64,000 nt of DNA from Lentinus brumalis. Taxonomy: Eukaryota > Basidiomycota > Agaricomycetes > Polyporales > Polyporaceae. The stretch spans positions 620,001 to 684,000 of the forward strand of contig MARA01000011.1 in NCBI GenBank assembly GCA_001792895.1, given 5' to 3'. Within the stretch, counting starts at the first letter, position 1; each line of letters opens with the position of its first letter. This document shows positions 34,051 through 46,500 of this stretch, one piece after another. Both the position numbers and the translations under genes were made by a program. The notes beneath the pieces are model-generated. The model was given only the letters and a program-made list of their open reading frames with translations, was not told the origin of the DNA and did no database searches.

Positions 34051-37000
34051 ATGGCTGAAGTCGCAGCTCAGGCGCCGCCTCCCGCTTTCCAGGAGGAGGA
34101 CATTCAATCGGAAGGATCTGGCCCCGTGGACACCCACCCAGAGACGGATGGAGAACATGAGGCGACTGACGTGGTAGAAGCCTCCTCTGAAGCAGAGCAC
34201 ACCGAGGCCGAGTCTGCCGAGTCTGTTGACGATAATCAACCCGCGGAGAATGGTGTGGAGGAAAAGCAGGCAGAGGACGAATTGGAGGGAGAGACTGCTG
34301 CTCCTGCCGAAGACATGCCCAAGGATGACGCGAAGGATACTGCCTCCCCTCCCACCTCCCCAGCGAAGAAGTTAATCACGAAGTCCTCTCTTTCTGTCAA
34401 ACCTCCTCCGGGCAAGAGTACGGGAGGACCGCCGACTCCGCTCGTGAAGAAGGTACGTGGCACTTGCGTCCCTCGTCGCGCAAGGCCTCTGTGATGCGTA
34501 CGCGTGCTTAATGCTATCTGTGCCACGCTGTATAGATCCTCAACTCGGGCACGTTCGGGTCTGGCACCGTGAAGGCTGCGCCAACGGCCACCAAGGCCAC
34601 AGCGACTGCGGCTCCTGGGAAGACTCTGACTGCCACCAACGCTCTCAAGAAAGCGACCGGGGCAACCGTCACGAAACCGACCACTACTGCGTCTAAGCCG
34701 ACATCCTCTGCTACTGCTGCATCGAGAGCTATGCCTCCCCCTCCTGCACCTGGTACCGCTACGCGTCGACAGTCTCTCGCGCCCGGGGCCAAGGTCGGGG
34801 CCACGACCAATGCGACCAAGGCACCGACGTCCGCGAAGGCACCCACGCCGGTCTCGAGGGCCACCATCTCCAGGCCTACCCCTCGCGCTTCAGTCGCCTC
34901 TCCCGAGGCTGGTGCGGCAGCCCTCAGGTCTTCCACGTCGGGGAAGCCTCGTGCTTCCGTGTCGGAGGGCGTAAAGCGGACTGTGACTGGGTCGAAGCCC
35001 GCCGCCGCCGCCATGGCCAGACCACCGAGTACGACATCTCTCAAGGGCAGGACGCCAGGGGCGCAGTCTATCTCGTCCATCCAAGAGGTTCGAGACGACC
35101 ACAAGGCTATCACGGAGTTGCAGAGCAAGGTATGGAATGCGCTGGCTTGTCATTGACGGTATACTCAACTCCGTCGTAGCTGGACGAGGCGAATGCTGTC
35201 ATAAGATCGAGAATGGAGGCGATTGCCGGGCTTGAGAGCGAGATTGAGACCTTGAAGTCTTCGCTACAGGCTTCGCAGGCAGAGTTGGAGGCGAAGACCG
35301 CTGCTTTGGAGGAGCTGGCCGAAGCGAAGACGAAGGCTGAGGAAGAGCTTGCCGCAGTTCGGCAGGCGTTGGAGAATCTGCAAGCTGGCCAGTCCGATAA
35401 CTCTTCCACACTCCAGGCTGTCTACGCTGAGGTATGCAGTAACCTTCTGGTGTCAGGTCTCTCCACTGATGTGCCTGCAGCTGGAGGAATCCAAGGCCGC
35501 GAGTGCAGCTCAGGCTGAACGCGTCGCTACCCTCACTGCGCAGCTCGAGGCGCTGCAAATCGAGGTGCAACAGGCGCAAGACAACCTTGCAGCGCTTCGT
35601 GCGTCTTCTGACGAGACTTCTGCTTCTACTTCTGCCGCTGCCGAGGCTGAGCACGCTGCTCTCCTCAAGGCTCAGGCCGACTTCGAGGCAATCAAGGCGG
35701 AGACGGAGGCTCTCAAGGCCGCTCAGAACGAGGCGTTTGCTGCGTCAGACGCTAAGATCAAGGAGCTCGAAGAGAAAGCTTCCTCTGTCGACGCACTCGC
35801 CTCCCAGATCGAGCAGCTGAAGTTTGAGAACGAGGAGAAGGCGAACAAGGTCTCCGAGCTCGAGATCGAAATCCTTGAGCTCAAGGAAGACCAGGAGAGC
35901 TCCGGCGACGAGCACTCCAAGGCTCTTGCTCGTTTGCAGACCCTCGAGGAGGAGCTTGCTGCGTCTGCTGCTGCAGTGCAGAAGGCTCTCGAGGACGCGC
36001 AAGCAAAGGAAGCGGAGTACGCGGCCAAGTCTGAGGAGGCTTCGCAGGCTCACCAGGCTCAGCTCGACAAGGCCGCCTCCGAGCATGCGGAGCTGCAGGA
36101 TAAGCTTGCTGCGCTGCAGGCTGAGCTCGCTGAGGCAATCGCCGCCAACGAGAAGGCGAAGGAGGAAGCGCAGGCTGCCGCCGAAGAGCATCTCAGCAAG
36201 CTGGCGGCTGCAGAACACCTTCGTCAGGAAGTAGAGGCTAGACTGTCCGAGGAGATCGCTAGGATCACGGCTGAGCTTGAGGTATGTCATCGCGTCTGTC
36301 AGCATAATGTGTTTGTTGCTCACTGGGATGCAGAGCCAAGAGTCGAAGTACAACGCGAAGGTCGACGCGGTCAAAGCTGAGCATGACCAGCTGCTTCAGG
36401 AAGCATTCGAGAAAGCCAAGGTATGCCAGCACATCTGAGTCACGGGCATCAGTTCGAAACTCACTGACACGCGCAGAACGAGGCGGGCGAGCTGCACGGG
36501 CAAGATTTGCAGAAGCTTCGCGCTGAATCTCAGGCTGCCATCGAGCAGCTCCGCGCGGCGCACCAGAACACCATCGAAGAGCTCAAGTCGGAGCACCAGG
36601 CTCTCCTCGAGAGTCAGGTCAAGGCCCTCGAGAAGAAGCTTACGAACCAGACTCTCGAGCTCAGCGCTACGCAGGAGGACCTCGCCAAGGCGAAGGCTTA
36701 TGTCACCTCTGTCACCCAAGAGCTCGACTCCGTCAAGGCTCAGCTCGAGCAGGCCCGTCAGTTGGTGTCGTCCTTGGATAAGTCTGACAAGGACGAGGTC
36801 ATCGCGCAACTGAACCGGGATCTTTCGAACCTTCGAGAGGACCACTCTGCCTTGAACGAGATGTTCCAAGCGACCAGGGCCTCGCTCGGAGAGATGGCTG
36901 ATAACCACGTGAAGGAGCTGGAGGAGGCGGCCAAGGGACGCGCGGAAGAGGTCACGAAGCTCCGTACTGCTCACCAGGAGGAGATCGCCGCGCTCTCCGC

Positions 37001-37727
37001 CGAGAAGGCACAGCTGCTCACGAGGCTGTCCGACCTCGAGGGTGAGCTTGCTACTACGAAGGCCGCTGCCATGGCGGAGCCGGCTACGCCGCAGAAGACG
37101 AATGGCGCTGCGCACCACCGGACGGCCAGCATCTCGCGTGAGGAGCTTCAGCGGCTGCACGAGGCCCACAACGCGAAGATGCACGACGTCCAGGCGGAGC
37201 ACGAGCGTGCAATGCGCGCGCTCCGTGAGGAGCTCGAGATTCATCTGGCCAAGGCAGACGAGTTGCAGCAAGAGGTTGCCCGCAAGGCGATGGAGATCCA
37301 GTACCTTGAGCAAGACCAGGAAGAGAGCCAAGATCAGCTTACACGGTACGTGAAAGTCTTTGGTATCAAAAGTTTTGTTGGTGCCGTATTCGCGCTGGCC
37401 GTGATATACGGAATCTTTTGACTATGATAGCTTTCGTCCCACTTGATTTATCGCATCCGCTACTTATACGCCGATCGTCCGCTTCATTCCTTACTTATAC
37501 CCTACACATGCACGTATACCGCACTCTCATCATGGACTTCTCACCCTTGCAACACTCATTTCGCATCTTCCCTTTCTTTTTCTACTCTTTCTTATCTTAT
37601 AACCGCACGCGCGTAACCTAATGCTCATGCACGCTCCTTCCCTCCGCGACGCGGTTTTCATAACAGAATGAAGGAAGACATCGAACATCTCCAGGAGCAA
37701 CTCAAGGCAAAGGAAGCAATGGCATAA
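34051..37727 (+). CDS. Long coiled-coil protein with Ser/Thr/Pro/Ala-rich N-terminus
   Basis: Seven exons (34051-34452, 34536-35129, 35180-35431, 35481-36281, 36334-36420, 36477-37345, 37667-37727) give 1021 residues. Residues 1-130 are acidic; 135-335 are basic and rich in Ser/Thr/Pro/Ala; from about 340 to the end nearly everything is heptad-patterned coiled coil rich in Glu, Lys, Ala, Gln and Leu. The basic Ser/Thr/Pro region followed by coiled coil resembles cytoskeletal or vesicle-tether proteins, but I do not recognise an orthologue. The last intron is long (321 bp). If it is not removed, the frame continues into a hydrophobic stretch and stops at 37419-37421, giving a possible membrane-anchored form. 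Strong codon bias produces long antisense ORFs that are not genes. Confidence 0.85.
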
Positions 37728-38349
37728 CGGCGCGGCATCGCTTGCCTCATGGACCCCGCATGGATCCCGCACGTCCCGGACCTCTTTCGCCGTCCCCACA
37801 CCTTTCAAAGTCGCCTTCCGGTCGTCGATCGGGACCCCCATCGCTTCCTTTCCCCCTTCTTCGGTACAACACAACAACATCGCCTCGTTGCACGGACGAT
37901 CACTGTACAGCACGCCTTAAGCACCTCGAACACACCCAACACCGGGTCATAATACAGACACTCCTTTCGTTCTCACTCCCTCACACATACCAACACGAAG
38001 TGATTCGCTAGTCCGTTCCCTCTCTCACACTCGATCTCGCTCATCCTCCCTATGTTACCCCGTTGCACCTATACCCGCTCCGCTGCTATCCTCCATCCCC
38101 CATGCCTGCTACGGTTATCTCGCTAGTCTACACTGTACTGTCGTTGTTGCGTAATCAAGCTTCGAGGCCGGCGGAGAGACGATGTTGTTGTGGTATACAT
38201 AGATGAGCACGCGTGCATTATGACTGAGGACGACATACAACAGCCATTGAGGAAGATCATACAGTACGTGGTATGTAGATGCAGGGCAAATCAGGACTAG
38301 ATGTGGAGCAGATTATACAACGATACGATAGCGGCAAGCAGGATCATCA
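37728..38349. other. Convergent 3' flank of coiled-coil and F-box genes
   Basis: About 620 bp, pyrimidine-rich, with only short ORFs. No repeat or RNA gene recognised. Confidence 0.5.
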
Positions 38350-39573
38350 TCAAGCACATGTTCCTCCATCATCCTTAGCATTGGCAACCTGAACCATACC
38401 CTTCTGATAGAAGGACGCGAGGTGTCCGCGAATGTGGCCGTCGACCTCCTCGAAGTCCCTGTGCACCCCCGGCCAGAGGTTGACTGCGAACCTGAGCTTC
38501 TTCAAGCTCCGGTAGCCCTCGGAGGACAGGAGGTTTGCGAGCCCATCCCAGTCCAGGGAGTCGATGTGGCCGAGCAGGCGGATGTCGCACGAGATCGAGC
38601 GCACGGCGGCGACGTCGAGCGTCGCGAGGAGCGAGGTGACCCACGGCACGCTCGTGCTGTAGTGCACGGGGAAGCGGAGCCTGAGCTTGTCGAGCGCCGT
38701 GCAGTAGCTCAGGGACACGCTCTCCGGGAGGATGATGGCTGTGCAACGCAGAGCGAAGGTTCAGTCAGTCGGAAACGTCTGCGGTTTCAAAAGTCAAGCA
38801 CCGGCGCTGGGACTCACTCTTGTCGCCGGTCATGCTCCAGTCGAGGTCGAGCTCCTGCAGCGAGGGCCCGGCGAGTTTGATGAACGGGCCGACGAGGTCG
38901 GCGTCGCGGTGCGAGGCGCACCGTGCTGTGAGGTGGGTGACCGAGGTGTGGAAGCCCGCCGCCTCGAACCAGGCGAAGAGCAGCTCCGAGTCCATGCCGC
39001 GGCCGAAATCAAGGTTCCGAGGGGTCGGAAGGGGCGTGAGCGCGCATGAGCGCGTCTCCTCTCTCCAGGTCAGGCCGGCGAGGGCGAGGTCCGTGAGGTG
39101 CGGGAAGCACGCGACGAGGGCGGGGATGTCCGCGAACTCGTTGAACTGGCAGTACGAGAGGGTGAGCGCGGCCACGGAGGGGTGCCGGAGGCCCGTGAGA
39201 TCCGGGATGCACTTCAGGTCGACGTGCGAGAGCGAGAGCGTGCGGAGGGCGTGGATGTGCATGAAGATCTGCGGGAGGGCGAGCTCGACGGCGGTGGGGA
39301 GTTGTGGGGCGGTTTCCGAAGTTGCCTTTGCGACGTCGACGAACTTGGCGATGGTCAGCTGGCGGACGTACCAGCCGACGTCGGGGAGGTGTGCAGGAGC
39401 CGCTGGAAGGGCGGGACGTAGTCGCGGTTCTGGAGGACGACACTATGGAATTGGTGGAAGCGGGCTGCCGGTGTCCATGCGCGACAGGTGAGGGCACAGG
39501 CAGCAAGGGCCTTCGGGTCGGCATGAAGGAAGTCGATGATATAGTCGGAGAGTTCGAAAGGAACGGGCGACAT
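38350..39573 (-). CDS. F-box/leucine-rich-type protein; one apparent frameshift
   Basis: Two exons (39573-38818 and 38738-38350). The N-terminus is a typical basidiomycete F-box (FELSDYIIDFLHADPKALAA, CALTCRAWTPAAR). It is followed by irregular leucine-rich segments (HIHALRTLSLSHVDLKCIPD, HLTDLALAGLTW, LQELDLDWSMTGDK) and a C-terminal RLRFPVHYSTSVPW region. Such proteins usually act as substrate receptors of SCF ubiquitin ligases. At about 39393-39397 a run of four C breaks the frame between LLHTSP and DVGWYVRQLTI; one more C restores it and makes the exon length fit the following splice phase. Confidence 0.78.
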
Positions 39574-40633
39574 GGTTTGGCTAGCGCGTGGACAGCGAAG
39601 TATTCAGCACGATAGACGAGCGTGCGTGACGCCAGAGAAAGGAGAGCTGGGTGAGAGCGTCAGCCTCAATGTTATAGAGAGGGTGAACGGTTATAAAGTG
39701 CTCACGGTGACCTGTGATTGATGAGAGCGCAGAGCGAGGGCGGAACGGCCTGGGTGACTCGGGAAGAGGCCTCGGTGGAGACTTTATACTGGAAGGCCGG
39801 GGTGTTAAGGAATGTTGGTATGCCGCAAGGGTGAGGCTTGTTACGACATTGAACAGGCCGTCCGGTTTGGATGGACATTCCCTCGAGCCAGCCACCTCGG
39901 CTAACCATTGGGATGCGGCCTGCATTCCCGCCGCTTACCATATGCGGCATGCGACTTGAGGGCGCGTTCGGTTCAAGGCGCGTTCACACCGCGCCCTGCG
40001 ATCCCCTGCGAGACCCGAGGAGATAGTCTCGATTCGCAGAGTGATGAGCTCGCTGCTGAGAGCGGCGGCGTCGGCCTGTGGGGAGAGCATACGATCAGCC
40101 AGCCAGTTTCGGTCGTGATTGACACTGGGAGCTAGCGTACCAGCATGTCAAAAAATTGTGAGCGCAGCCAGGGCGCACCGCCGGGCTGTTCAGTGGTCGT
40201 TCATTGGCCACAGGCAAAGACAGGCTGAGGCAGCGTTCGCTGCCGAGAGATGGGAGTGAGGTTAACTCGCCCAAGTCCGCGCTAGCCGCATGGGCGTCAA
40301 ACGGAAGCGGCGGAAGCGTGCAGGAACATGGGCAGCGTGCGGGGAAAGTGGCTGAATCTCCGTCCGCTGCGAGTGGGTATGGCGCCCGGAGAGTCGAGGA
40401 GGACATCGTACCTGGCTGCGTCGTACCATCTCCGCGTCGTTCGAGGCGGATGTCCGTGGAATGGCGCGGAGGACCGTGTTTGCACCGGCCAAACACGCTC
40501 CCCTTAGCCGCCGCTACCGCCAATATTTTGGGGCACCGCGTCTTGTCCCGTCCTGCTCCTCCTCCCCTCCCCTTCTCCCTCTCCGCCCTCGCGCCCCCCC
40601 TCGTCCCCTCACGACCCCCGCACACTCTCCGCC
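39574..40633. other. Divergent promoter region of F-box and YHM2 genes
   Basis: About 1.06 kb. ORFs on both strands are short and lack motifs. The 120 bp before the YHM2 start are strongly pyrimidine-rich (40550-40630), as is common before highly expressed fungal genes. No TATA box recognised. Confidence 0.45.
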
Positions 40634-42004
40634 ATGGCAATCACGAAGGAACCCGGCCAGAAGGGCGTCAACTGGTCCAACATCGCTGTCGGTGAGTGCG
40701 ACGCGTCGACGCGTATGAGCTGGCGCACGTGAATGCCGACCTTGACTTCCAGGTGGTATCATGAACATGGTATGCCTCTCTACATAGTGTGGATGAATCC
40801 AGGATGCTGAACGACGCGTGATGGGTCGTTATTGGGACGTGTAGTTCGTGAGTAGACTGCGAACTCATCACACTCGCGGCGTTACTGATTGTATCCCCGC
40901 AGGAGGCGAGTCTGCGTGTTGCCCGACGTGCTGGAGACAAGTCGGCTCACTATGGAGACACAGGTCACGACTCTTGGACAACCGCTTGAGGTTCTCAAGA
41001 CGCAGATGGCTGCCAACCGTCAACAGACCATGTTGCAGGCTATCAAGACCGTCTGGAGTCGCGGTGGTATCGCAGGGTTCTACCAAGGTCTCATTCCATG
41101 GGTATGTACCGCGCATATATCCCTCAAGTCCGCCCCTCACATCCTTGCCAGGCATGGATTGAGGCATCAACGAAGGGCGCCGTCCTCCTCTTCACCGCTT
41201 CCGAGATCGAGACTGCTGCGACAGGATGGGGTGTCAATCCCGCAGCCGCTGGTCTGCTCGGTGGTATGGGAGGCGGCGTTGCCCAAGCCTACGCCACTAT
41301 GGGTGAGTGGGACATCCTCTCCCCGCTGCGCTCGTTACTGATACACAAATGCGTGCAGGTTTCTGCACATGTATGAAGACGGCGGAGATTACCCGGCATA
41401 AACAGGCGGCGAGCGGCATCAAGCCCCCATCGACATGGGCTGTCTTTGCTGACATCTACCGTCGGGAAGGTATCGCTGGTATCAACAAGGGTGTGAACGC
41501 TGTCGCCGTCCGGCAATGTACGAACTGGGGTTCCCGGTGAGTGACGTCGTGCCCCCAGCCTCGGCCGAGGAGACTCATTGGGGTCGGCGATGACAGCATG
41601 GGCTTCGCGCGGTTAGCGGAGAGCAGCATCCGGTCATGGAGAGGCAAGGGCGAGGACGAGAAGCTCACCCCATTCGAGAAGATCCTGTCGTCGACGATCG
41701 GCGGTGCGCTCGCGACCTGGAATCAACCGATTGAGGTCGTCCGCGTCGAGATGCAGTCTATGGCAAAGGGCGCGGAGCGCGGGGAGAAGAAAACGATCCT
41801 CAACACACTCACGTACGTCTACAAGGAGAACGGCATCAAGGGTCTCTACCGCGGTGTCACCCCCCGGATAGGTCTCGGCATCTGGCAAACAGTATGCATG
41901 GTCTCGTTCGCGGACTACGTCAAAGCTTGGTGCGTCTCATCTTTGACCTCCTGCGCTGGACACCCGAACTGACGCGATGATTTTGTAGGGTCAAGGGAGA
42001 ATAA
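40634..42004 (+). CDS. YHM2: Mitochondrial carrier YHM2 (citrate/2-oxoglutarate type) with two 3-nt microexons
   Basis: Nine exons give 298 residues: 40634-40691, 40753-40769, 40845-40847, 40903-40905, 40964-41101, 41152-41302, 41359-41536, 41597-41929 and 41989-42004. The carrier signature [10 protein letters not shown] (PxExxK) is in repeat 1, [14 protein letters not shown] is the Yhm2-specific repeat-2 variant, and [13 protein letters not shown] is in repeat 3. [16 protein letters not shown] also matches this subfamily. Yeast Yhm2 exports citrate for 2-oxoglutarate across the inner mitochondrial membrane. Joining exon 2 directly to exon 5 keeps the frame but deletes the conserved Phe-Glu of the motif FEVTTLGQP. 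The sequence offers a TTC flanked by tag and gtgagt, and a GAG flanked by cgcag and gcgagt, which exactly supply F and E. Gene identity is firm; the microexons need RNA support. Confidence 0.9.
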
Positions 42005-42353
42005 CTTTAAGGATTCGCTTTCGTTCTGGATTCTGGTTGCTAGAGTTGCGCTTACGCCCGTTACCCATGTTTATTGTTACCTTACCGTTCGTATCAATGC
42101 TCTATTGCTCTGTAGGCACCCATGCACACATTCTGAGTCGCCTGCAGCACTGTGTCACTGTGATGATGAAGCTGCGGGGTGGGTCGAATGCGGGGTAGCG
42201 CAGAACCCGAATAGCCGGAGGTGACCTGATCGAGATGGGCGGCCTGCTTAATGCCTTCCTGTTGCCTCCTCATATGTAAGTGCACGTCGGCCACGGTCTC
42301 ATTCAATCCCCCCTTGCCCGCAACCTCTCCTGCCTCTCCGACGACTAGCAGCC

Positions 42354-43395
42354 ATGAGCGCAGCAGCACCCAAGCAGATGAATCCGCTCCTCGCGGCCTA
42401 CCTCCGCAACCTCTCCTTGCACCCGCTCCGGACCAAGGCAATCACGACAGGTACGTGTACCCACGAGCTGTCCCCTCCCCGCACCCTGCGTGCTCTACCT
42501 CCGTTACCTCCGCACTTGCAATCGAGCTCTCGCTAACTGATTCTTCCATGGCTTTCTTGCATGCTCAAACGGTCGACATCTCCCCGACGACACGGTGACT
42601 TCCCCCACTCGACGACGTAACCACAAACATAACCAACCCCGTGGCAGCCTTCCTCCAGTTCTTCCAGGAGATCCTCGCCTCGCACCTCGCCGGCACGCCC
42701 CCGCCGCGCGTCGCCAAGGACGCGCCGCTGCTCGTGCACGCCCTCGCGCGCGCGCAGGTGTCGGGCAAGGCGCTCAAGATGGCCGCGTACGGCGCGTTCG
42801 TGTCCGCCCCCGTCTCGCACACGCTCGTGAACGCGCTCCAGCGGGTCTTTGCCGGCAGGACGGGGCTGCAGGCGCGCCTCGGCATGCTGCTCGCGAGCCA
42901 GCTCGTCGTTGCGCCCATCCAGATCGTCGGTGAGTCTCCGTGCGTGCAGGGAGGAGAGTCTGAGGGCGAGGGCTCACGCGGATGGGTGTGCACAGTGTAC
43001 CTCGCGGCGATGGCGGTCATTAATGGCGCCAAGACGGTGGACGACGTCAAGAAGACCGTCAAGGCTGGGTTTGGAAAGGTTATACGGGTGCGTCAGCGAA
43101 GCGGCACATTTACTCAAGCATTGGCTGAATGCTCTTGTCGATGCACCTCGCAGATCACATGGATGACCTCCCCGGTGTACACTGTCTTCGCGCAGCAGTT
43201 CTTGCCGGCGGAGCTGTGGGTCCCGTTCTTCAACTTCATGCAGTTCCTCGCCGGGGTGAGTATGACTCGTCATATACATACGCTGGCCGACACGCTGACA
43301 CGTCTCGCCAGACTTACTTCAACACGAAGCTCAAGAAGATGCGTATCGAGGCCGACGAGAAGGCGAAGAAGGACAAGGAGGACAAGGCGAACTGA
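42354..43395 (+). CDS. Mpv17/PMP22-family membrane protein
   Basis: Five exons (42354-42450, 42648-42929, 42996-43087, 43154-43255, 43312-43395) give 218 residues, a typical size for the family. The N-terminus LLAAYLRNLSLHPLRTKAIT and the blocks MAAYGAFVSAPVSHTLVNAL, QLVVAPIQIVVYLAAMAVI, FGKVIRITWMTSPVYTVFAQ and PAELWVPFFNFMQFLAGTYF are family hallmarks. Four hydrophobic helices are expected, with a strongly basic/acidic C-terminal tail rich in Lys, Glu and Asp. Members sit in peroxisomal, mitochondrial or vacuolar membranes; the short N-terminus without a presequence suits a peroxisomal PMP22 type. It converges on TRS85 with 138 bp between stop codons. Confidence 0.9.
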
Positions 43396-43533
43396 GCCTC
43401 CAGATCTTCCGCCCATACCTATCTTATATCATCTCTCCTGGATCTGGTTTGCTGTCCCGTCTTGCGTGATTGCGCTCACTCGATGTATGGATTCCGTAGT
43501 ACACTGCTATATCGTACCGAATATATGCACTAT

Positions 43534-46500
43534 CTATCCGAGTCTTCCAACGTCCACTACAGTCACACAAGGCCGATCACCCGCCCGCGGGCTCTGTACA
43601 TATCGTAGATGTCTTGATCTCCACCTGCCTCTCGACGGATTCGAGTCAGAGTCCTCAGGTGCAGGCTCGCCGACGTCCGTCTCTACTGTCCATGAGTCGA
43701 GCGCGAAGCATCCTGGTCGAGTGATCCAGAGCTTGGCTTGAGCGGTTACGGATTGTGAAGGGGGGATGACGTGTCGGTGCATCAGGCGACCTGCGTATGG
43801 TGCAGGGAGGAGGTCGCTGCAAGCCAGTCAGGAACAAGAACGCACAGAGAGTCAAGGATGTCACTCACGAGGAGACATCGCCAGACGGGGGGCCCGCGAG
43901 TTTCAACACCGCTCGGGCCGGATGGGTGAGCGAGAGGTTTCGCAGTGTGACCGAGACAGGGACATGACAAGGTCTGCAGAGATAACAGAGCTCAGTTGGT
44001 GGAGGTCACCTGATGCGTCCATCGACGTACCCTTGCCGGAAGTCGTGTTCCACAACTGTTCCGTCCTGCACAAAGATTGCGATGGGGTCGGTCTCCCTGT
44101 TCCACTCGCAATTCCTCACCGCCTCGAGGATCGCCTGCCGCTCGCGCTCGGTCTCGGCGTACATAGACCGCTTGATCTTCATGGTCTCCGCAGTCTCGAT
44201 GATCTCCTTGAGTGCAGCATGCCCAGCACCCAGCGTGGGGCCTTGCAGCAGGATATGACCTGCACGCTTTTGTGCCGGGAGCTCCCAGAAGATGACCACA
44301 TCAACCGTGGAGGGGTTGTACAGTGGGAAGATGGAAGGGTGAAGACGGGAGGGGATATCGGGATGTGCGCTGGCGGTGGCTTGCGCGGTCATGGTCCGGC
44401 GGCCGCAATGTAGGAAGTGCCGAGTGGCAGGTGTACGCAACGGAACAATATTGGTGCCCTGCAGAAGACTGAGTGTGTCTCTCAGTGCAGCACGATCGGC
44501 CGACTTACCTCAGCCAGATGAGTGCAGCTCAGCTCTATCGGGGGAGGCTCTGAAGGATCGACTTGGCCGCCTTGGAGCACAGTCTCGATCTTCCGAAGGA
44601 CGAACTCAGTCGTCTCCGTCGCACCAGTGCCGGCTTGCCGTGGAGAAGCGCCGAACGAGTACTCGACGGCTTGGCGAGGAGGTATACTAGCACTATGAAG
44701 AGTGAGTTGAAAGCCAACGGACGCAGGTAAGGAGATGCGTACAGTGTGTGTGACCCTAGCGGCAAGCAAGTCCACAGTGCACTCATTGTCGACAGCTGTG
44801 TGACCTGTATGTTGCTTGCGCCGGTGATGTTTTCGACTTCGATGCCGACGATATACGACTGCTCCGGAGACGCGCTGGCCCGCAAGGACGTGGTGATGTT
44901 GATGATCGACTTGACTTCGTACCTACGTGTAACCCTAGTGCAGTGGAACGGCGTTCCATCCGACTACGAAGCATACAATAAGCGCTGAATATGGGAGCTA
45001 AGAAGACGCTCACATACTTGTCGGAAAATGAAGAGTATAGATAGGTCTTGCTCGCCATGGTGAGCGGCATGGAGAATGAAGGGAACCTGCACTCCGTCTC
45101 CGGGAGCAAGGACGGGAGACGAGTGTATGCTTTCCAAGGGTATCCGGTATGGCTTCCTAGGAGAAAGCGTATTGCTTGACCGCAGAATTTCGCTATTGGG
45201 AGGAGACGAGGATGATGGGTCTACAAAGCGAATCAGTCGCATTGCCGTATAGTTCGAATTTCTGCACATACCTGCGCTTTCTTCACCAGAATCCACCCAC
45301 AGCTCATCCTGCTCTCCAGCCAGTAACCACAACTCGCTTATTGGACGTGTGCCGGAATTTGTGAGCCAAATGCGTTGATGCTTGTACTCTCCTTGGGCGA
45401 GCATAAGATGCCGGTCGTCGACAAAATGCGCGTGCACCCGTTGTCCGGCTTCTTCCACTTCGACCTTGATTAGCACGTCTGGTGCATACACCTTGCCCTG
45501 CCGTTGTATTGGAGTATCATTGAGGCGCCGGCCGCGTACGGCAAGGGACTCCGAAGCAGGGAGCAACGCAAAGAACTCGTATGTGGCGTGAGTGACGACT
45601 AGTGAGATAGGCTGAGAGCATTTGATGCCAATTGGTATCTGCAAAACGGATCAGTACTAGAGAAGCGTCTCGCTAACACCGAGAAATGTTCACAGTTCGG
45701 GTATCTCTGGGATCGAGGACGACATCATCTATGACCTCCACCTCAACAGACTCCGGTACCGTCTCCGCGTCAGTCGCTGATGCGTCTCGGACAACGACAG
45801 TAAGATTCGACAACGAGACTTCGACTCCTAAAGGGTTCCTGACAACGAGATCCACCCAGAATGTCTCTGATCACCATTTCAGCGTCAAAGCGAGGAGACA
45901 TATACAGAGATCGTATGGCTCACCGTCCACGGCTGCCTTCCCGCTCTTGCTGAGCTTCTCCTTGCCACGAGAAGTCCAGAAAGTAGCCCAGTCCTGCTCT
46001 AGCTTTTCCCACGTGGCTGCATCACCCTCTACAGCATCGCCTGGATACCGGACACGAGTTTGCTTCGCTTGGCAGAAGCTTATGGGTAAGTGTAGACCAA
46101 GGCTCTTCCACCTATCACCCTCCGTCTCTTTGAAGTGCTAGAAGTCTTGCTGAGAATGCGCCGACAAGAAAAATGAATCAGCGCATACCTTGAACGCGAC
46201 TCGGAAGTCCTCTAGGTACACCTTGTCCGGGCTCGGTTGGGGTAACAGGGGAGAAGCACTTCCATTGGCAGGGGCGGGATAAGGGTGCGGATGAGGACTG
46301 GCTGGCGAAGGTGGCTGGAGCAGTCCCATGAAATACTTTACCGCGCCTGCCGTGTCACCGGTAGTGTACAGCAACCGCCCTGCGAGGTTGTCAGTCAGCG
46401 AAGTTGTACCCGGAAGGTGTATAATCCTGACCTAGCTCATGATCGATGCCGGGAAGCACGGCCGGGAAGCCGTCCCAATGCGTAGGACTCCGGTCTTCAA

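Noticed and set aside
34514..35128. 204-codon antisense ORF opposite the Ser/Thr/Pro-rich exon of the coiled-coil gene
   Set aside because: Same reason: low-complexity shadow of a real exon, Ala/Val/Gly-rich and without domain features.
36396..37331. 311-codon antisense ORF opposite the coiled-coil gene
   Set aside because: It arises from the biased Glu/Lys/Ala/Leu codon use of the sense strand, has no introns or motifs, and lies wholly within a well-supported exon.
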